Below, in pieces: positions 6,072 through 7,691 of a stretch of 7,691 nucleotides of DNA. Numbering within the stretch: the first letter of the stretch is position 1; each line of letters opens with the position of its first letter. A program made the translations under genes and the position numbers. The notes beneath the pieces are model-generated. The model saw nothing but the letters and a program-made list of their open reading frames with translations. It was not told the DNA's origin and made no database searches. The stretch is from an uncultured Gammaproteobacteria bacterium (GTDB lineage: Bacteria; Pseudomonadota; Gammaproteobacteria; Acidiferrobacterales; CAJVXG01), in contig CAJVXG010000073.1 in assembly GCA_913009215.1 (NCBI GenBank), forward strand, positions 1 through 7,691, given 5' to 3'.

Positions 6072-6917
6072 CTAATCATCGACGTCGGGGCGCATCGCCA
6101 GAACCGCCTTATAGAGTATGCCTTTTTTCAGGCCGGTGATTTGTGCCGTCAGGCTGGCCGCCTGACTTGGCGGCAGCTCCTCGGCGAGCACCTCCAGTAT
6201 GGCCTCAGCCTCCTGGCTCATCTCCAGAGCCTTGTCTTTTTCCTCGGCGGCTAACAACAACACAATTTCGCCCTTTTGCTGATTGTTGTCGCCGGACACC
6301 AGGGTCCTTAAGGCCTCCAGGCTCGCCTTCCGGATGGTCTCAAACTTCTTCGTCACCTCCCTGGCCATGGTGGCATGTCGTTCCTTACCAAATACCTCGA
6401 TCATGGCGCCCAGGCTATCCACAATACGATGCGGTGTCTCATAAAAGATCACAGTTAGTTGCGCATGCCGATAGCGCCTGAGGAATTTCAACCGGGCCTG
6501 TGCCCTGGCGGGAACAAACCCGGCGAAAAGAAAGCAATCTGATGGCAAGCCACTGGCGGACAGGGCCGCTATGGCGGCACAAGCGCCGGGCACAGGCACC
6601 ACGTCAACACCAGCGGCATGGGCCGCGGAAACGAGGTGGTAGCCGGGATCGCTGACTAACGGAGTTCCCGCGTCACTAATAAGTGCGATAGAATGCCCTT
6701 GTTGGAGGTAATCGATGAGCTCGACAACTTTATCTTGCTCATTATGATCATGGAAGGCAGTGGTCTTGGTCTTGATGCCATAGGCATTCAGCAATACCGC
6801 ACTATGCCGGGTATCTTCTGCTGCAATGAGATCGACTTCATTCAGGCAACGTATGGCCCGCTGTGATATGTCTTCCAGATTACCGATGGGCGTGGCCACC
6901 ACATACAAACGTCCCAC
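6072..6917 (-). CDS. rsmI: 16S rRNA (cytidine(1402)-2'-O)-methyltransferase RsmI
   Basis: RsmI is a SAM-dependent tetrapyrrole-methylase-fold enzyme that methylates the 2'-O of C1402 in 16S rRNA. The product is 281 residues (E. coli 286). Family motifs in order are ATPIGNLEDIS (8-18), AAEDTRHS (32-39), SDAGTPLVSDPG (81-92), VPVPGACAA (107-115), FYETPHR (158-164), REVTKKFET (186-194) and KGEIVLLL (215-222). A C-terminal helical segment ends in TGLKKGILYKAVLAM. The start is GTG (6915-6917), supported by a strong GGAGGT (6921-6926) 3 nt upstream and by the canonical N-terminus GRLYVVATPIGNLEDI. It diverges from the lpoA-like gene with 41 bp between starts, the gammaproteobacterial yraL-yraM arrangement. 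The TAG stop is 35 nt from the predicted rnpB 5' end. The enzyme complements RsmH at the same nucleotide. Confidence 0.98.
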   Translation of the reverse strand: MGRLYVVATPIGNLEDISQRAIRCLNEVDLIAAEDTRHSAVLLNAYGIKTKTTAFHDHNEQDKVVELIDYLQQGHSIALISDAGTPLVSDPGYHLVSAAHAAGVDVVPVPGACAAIAALSASGLPSDCFLFAGFVPARAQARLKFLRRYRHAQLTVIFYETPHRIVDSLGAMIEVFGKERHATMAREVTKKFETIRKASLEALRTLVSGDNNQQKGEIVLLLAAEEKDKALEMSQEAEAILEVLAEELPPSQAASLTAQITGLKKGILYKAVLAMRPDVDD

Positions 6918-6958
6918 GTTACCTCCGTTAAAACCATAACAGTGCTCAATAGAGAACC
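6918..6958. promoter_or_regulatory. Divergent intergenic region between rsmI and the lpoA-like gene
   Basis: Only 41 bp separate the two start codons. The minus side carries the rsmI Shine-Dalgarno GGAGGT (6921-6926). The plus side has a weak AGAGAA just before the ATG at 6959. A weak extended -10-like TGTTATGGT is readable on the minus strand, but it has no good -35. The promoters must overlap each other or lie in the opposite gene's 5' end. No operator is recognisable. Confidence 0.45.
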
Positions 6959-7691
6959 ATGATAAAACAAAAAAAGATGAAGTCGTCCTTTATTATTAAT
7001 TCCCGTACCTTATTTATTGCCCCTGTCCTGCTCCTGCTGCTCATATTGCAAGGCTGCCAGACTACAGGCCTGCAACTTCCCAGGGATACCGGCCCGGCCT
7101 CTGTACAAAAAGCAGACGCGGCAGCCATCAAAGGGGAGAATCTGTTAGCCGCGAAAGAATACCTGCGCCTGGCTGCGGAAAAAAAACCACCCGAAAAACA
7201 ATTCTACCAACTTAAGGCCGTAGAAGCGCTGATTAAAGCCGGCCAGATACACGAAGCGCGCAAGAAAATTAACGCTATACATGTGCAAAAACTCGGGGCC
7301 GGCCCGCGTTCACACAAACTGACCCTGCGCGCCTTTCTGGCGACGGTGACGGGTAATCATGAAAATGCCTTGAGATTACTGACCATGGCGTCGCGCAGCC
7401 GTAATTTGAGTCCGACATTACGGGGCAAAATCTACCGGGTTCGCGCCATTACCTATCTGGCGCTGGACAAACCCTTCAGTTCGGCACTGAACCTGATCCT
7501 GCGGGAAAAATATATTGTCGATAAAAAGGAGATCTCCAGGAACCAGATGCAGCTCTGGAAAATTCTCTCCAGCCAACCACTGGCGACATTGCAGGCGGAG
7601 CTGAGAAAGAACCCCGGGCCAATACAAAAAGGCTGGATTGAGCTGGCCATTATGACCATCAAAAATGCCAAAAACCCGAGAAATCTGGATG
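6959..7691 (+). CDS. lpoA: LpoA-like outer-membrane lipoprotein, activator of PBP1A (N-terminal part, cut by window edge)
   Basis: In E. coli, LpoA (YraM) is an outer-membrane lipoprotein that reaches through the periplasm to stimulate the bifunctional peptidoglycan synthase PBP1A. I translated 244 residues by hand, and the frame stays open to the window end (E. coli LpoA is about 680). A basic n-region (1-16) and hydrophobic stretch precede a lipobox LQGC with acylated C33. Residue +2 is Gln, not Asp, so outer-membrane sorting is expected. The mature N-terminus is an alpha-helical, TPR-like region rich in paired helices (KGENLLAAKEYLRLAAE, then LKAVEALIKAGQIHEARKKI), ending at GWIELA (225-230), which resembles LpoA. 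The ATG at 6959 has a TAG in frame three codons upstream; ATG 6977 is an alternative. The name rests on the lipobox, helical domain and synteny with rsmI. The LpoA C-terminal domain is not in view. Confidence 0.85.
   Translation, partial: MIKQKKMKSSFIINSRTLFIAPVLLLLLILQGCQTTGLQLPRDTGPASVQKADAAAIKGENLLAAKEYLRLAAEKKPPEKQFYQLKAVEALIKAGQIHEARKKINAIHVQKLGAGPRSHKLTLRAFLATVTGNHENALRLLTMASRSRNLSPTLRGKIYRVRAITYLALDKPFSSALNLILREKYIVDKKEISRNQMQLWKILSSQPLATLQAELRKNPGPIQKGWIELAIMTIKNAKNPRNLD

Noticed and set aside
1..7691. Search for a mobile element, CRISPR array, toxin-antitoxin pair, defence genes or another novel system
   Set aside because: All coding sequence is accounted for by housekeeping genes in a conserved order. 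No transposase, repeat-spacer array, attachment site or tRNA was seen on either strand.

Overview
The window is a conserved chromosomal locus of a gammaproteobacterium, with coding GC near 50% by eye. It runs from the start of the division and cell wall (dcw) cluster into the neighbouring rnpB-rsmI/lpoA region. Three things point to Gammaproteobacteria: the gene order mraZ-rsmH-ftsL-ftsI-murE-murF, a type A RNase P RNA, and rsmI divergent from an LpoA-type lipoprotein gene. From memory, Pseudomonas has the same rsmI-rnpB-mraZ arrangement. The genus cannot be named from the sequence alone.

The minus strand from about 5476 down to 1 is one tightly packed operon. A good sigma70-type promoter (TTGACA, 18 bp, TATAGT) lies upstream of mraZ. 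Just downstream of its -10 are three MraZ-box-like repeats with an exact 10-bp period, and two of these coincide with DnaA-box-like sequences on the other strand. The order is then mraZ (transcription regulator), rsmH (16S rRNA m4C1402 methyltransferase), ftsL and ftsI (divisome), murE and murF (peptidoglycan precursor ligases). murF is cut by the window edge. Neighbouring genes overlap by 1-11 nt or are 3-5 nt apart, which suggests translational coupling.

Between mraZ and rnpB lies a very AT-rich spacer. In 5541-5610 only 6 of 70 bases are G or C. It contains a perfect 16-bp palindrome and a 9-bp direct repeat with 10-bp spacing, and no gene. rnpB (about 5638-6036, minus) is a complete type A RNase P RNA with an unusually long P1 pairing and an enlarged P3 arm. 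A TATAAT box sits just upstream of it.

rsmI (minus, GTG start with a strong Shine-Dalgarno) follows. It encodes the 2'-O-methyltransferase for C1402, the same 16S nucleotide whose base RsmH methylates, so both C1402 enzymes lie within 3 kb of each other. Divergent from rsmI on the plus strand is the 5' part of an LpoA-like outer-membrane lipoprotein gene, whose known role is activation of the peptidoglycan synthase PBP1A. The locus therefore combines septal and lateral wall synthesis with decoding-centre modification and tRNA processing.

I found no mobile element, CRISPR array, defence system or tRNA, and no evidence for a new multi-gene system. The points worth checking are regulatory or structural: the overlapping MraZ and DnaA boxes, the AT-rich palindrome region and the rnpB P1/P3 expansions.
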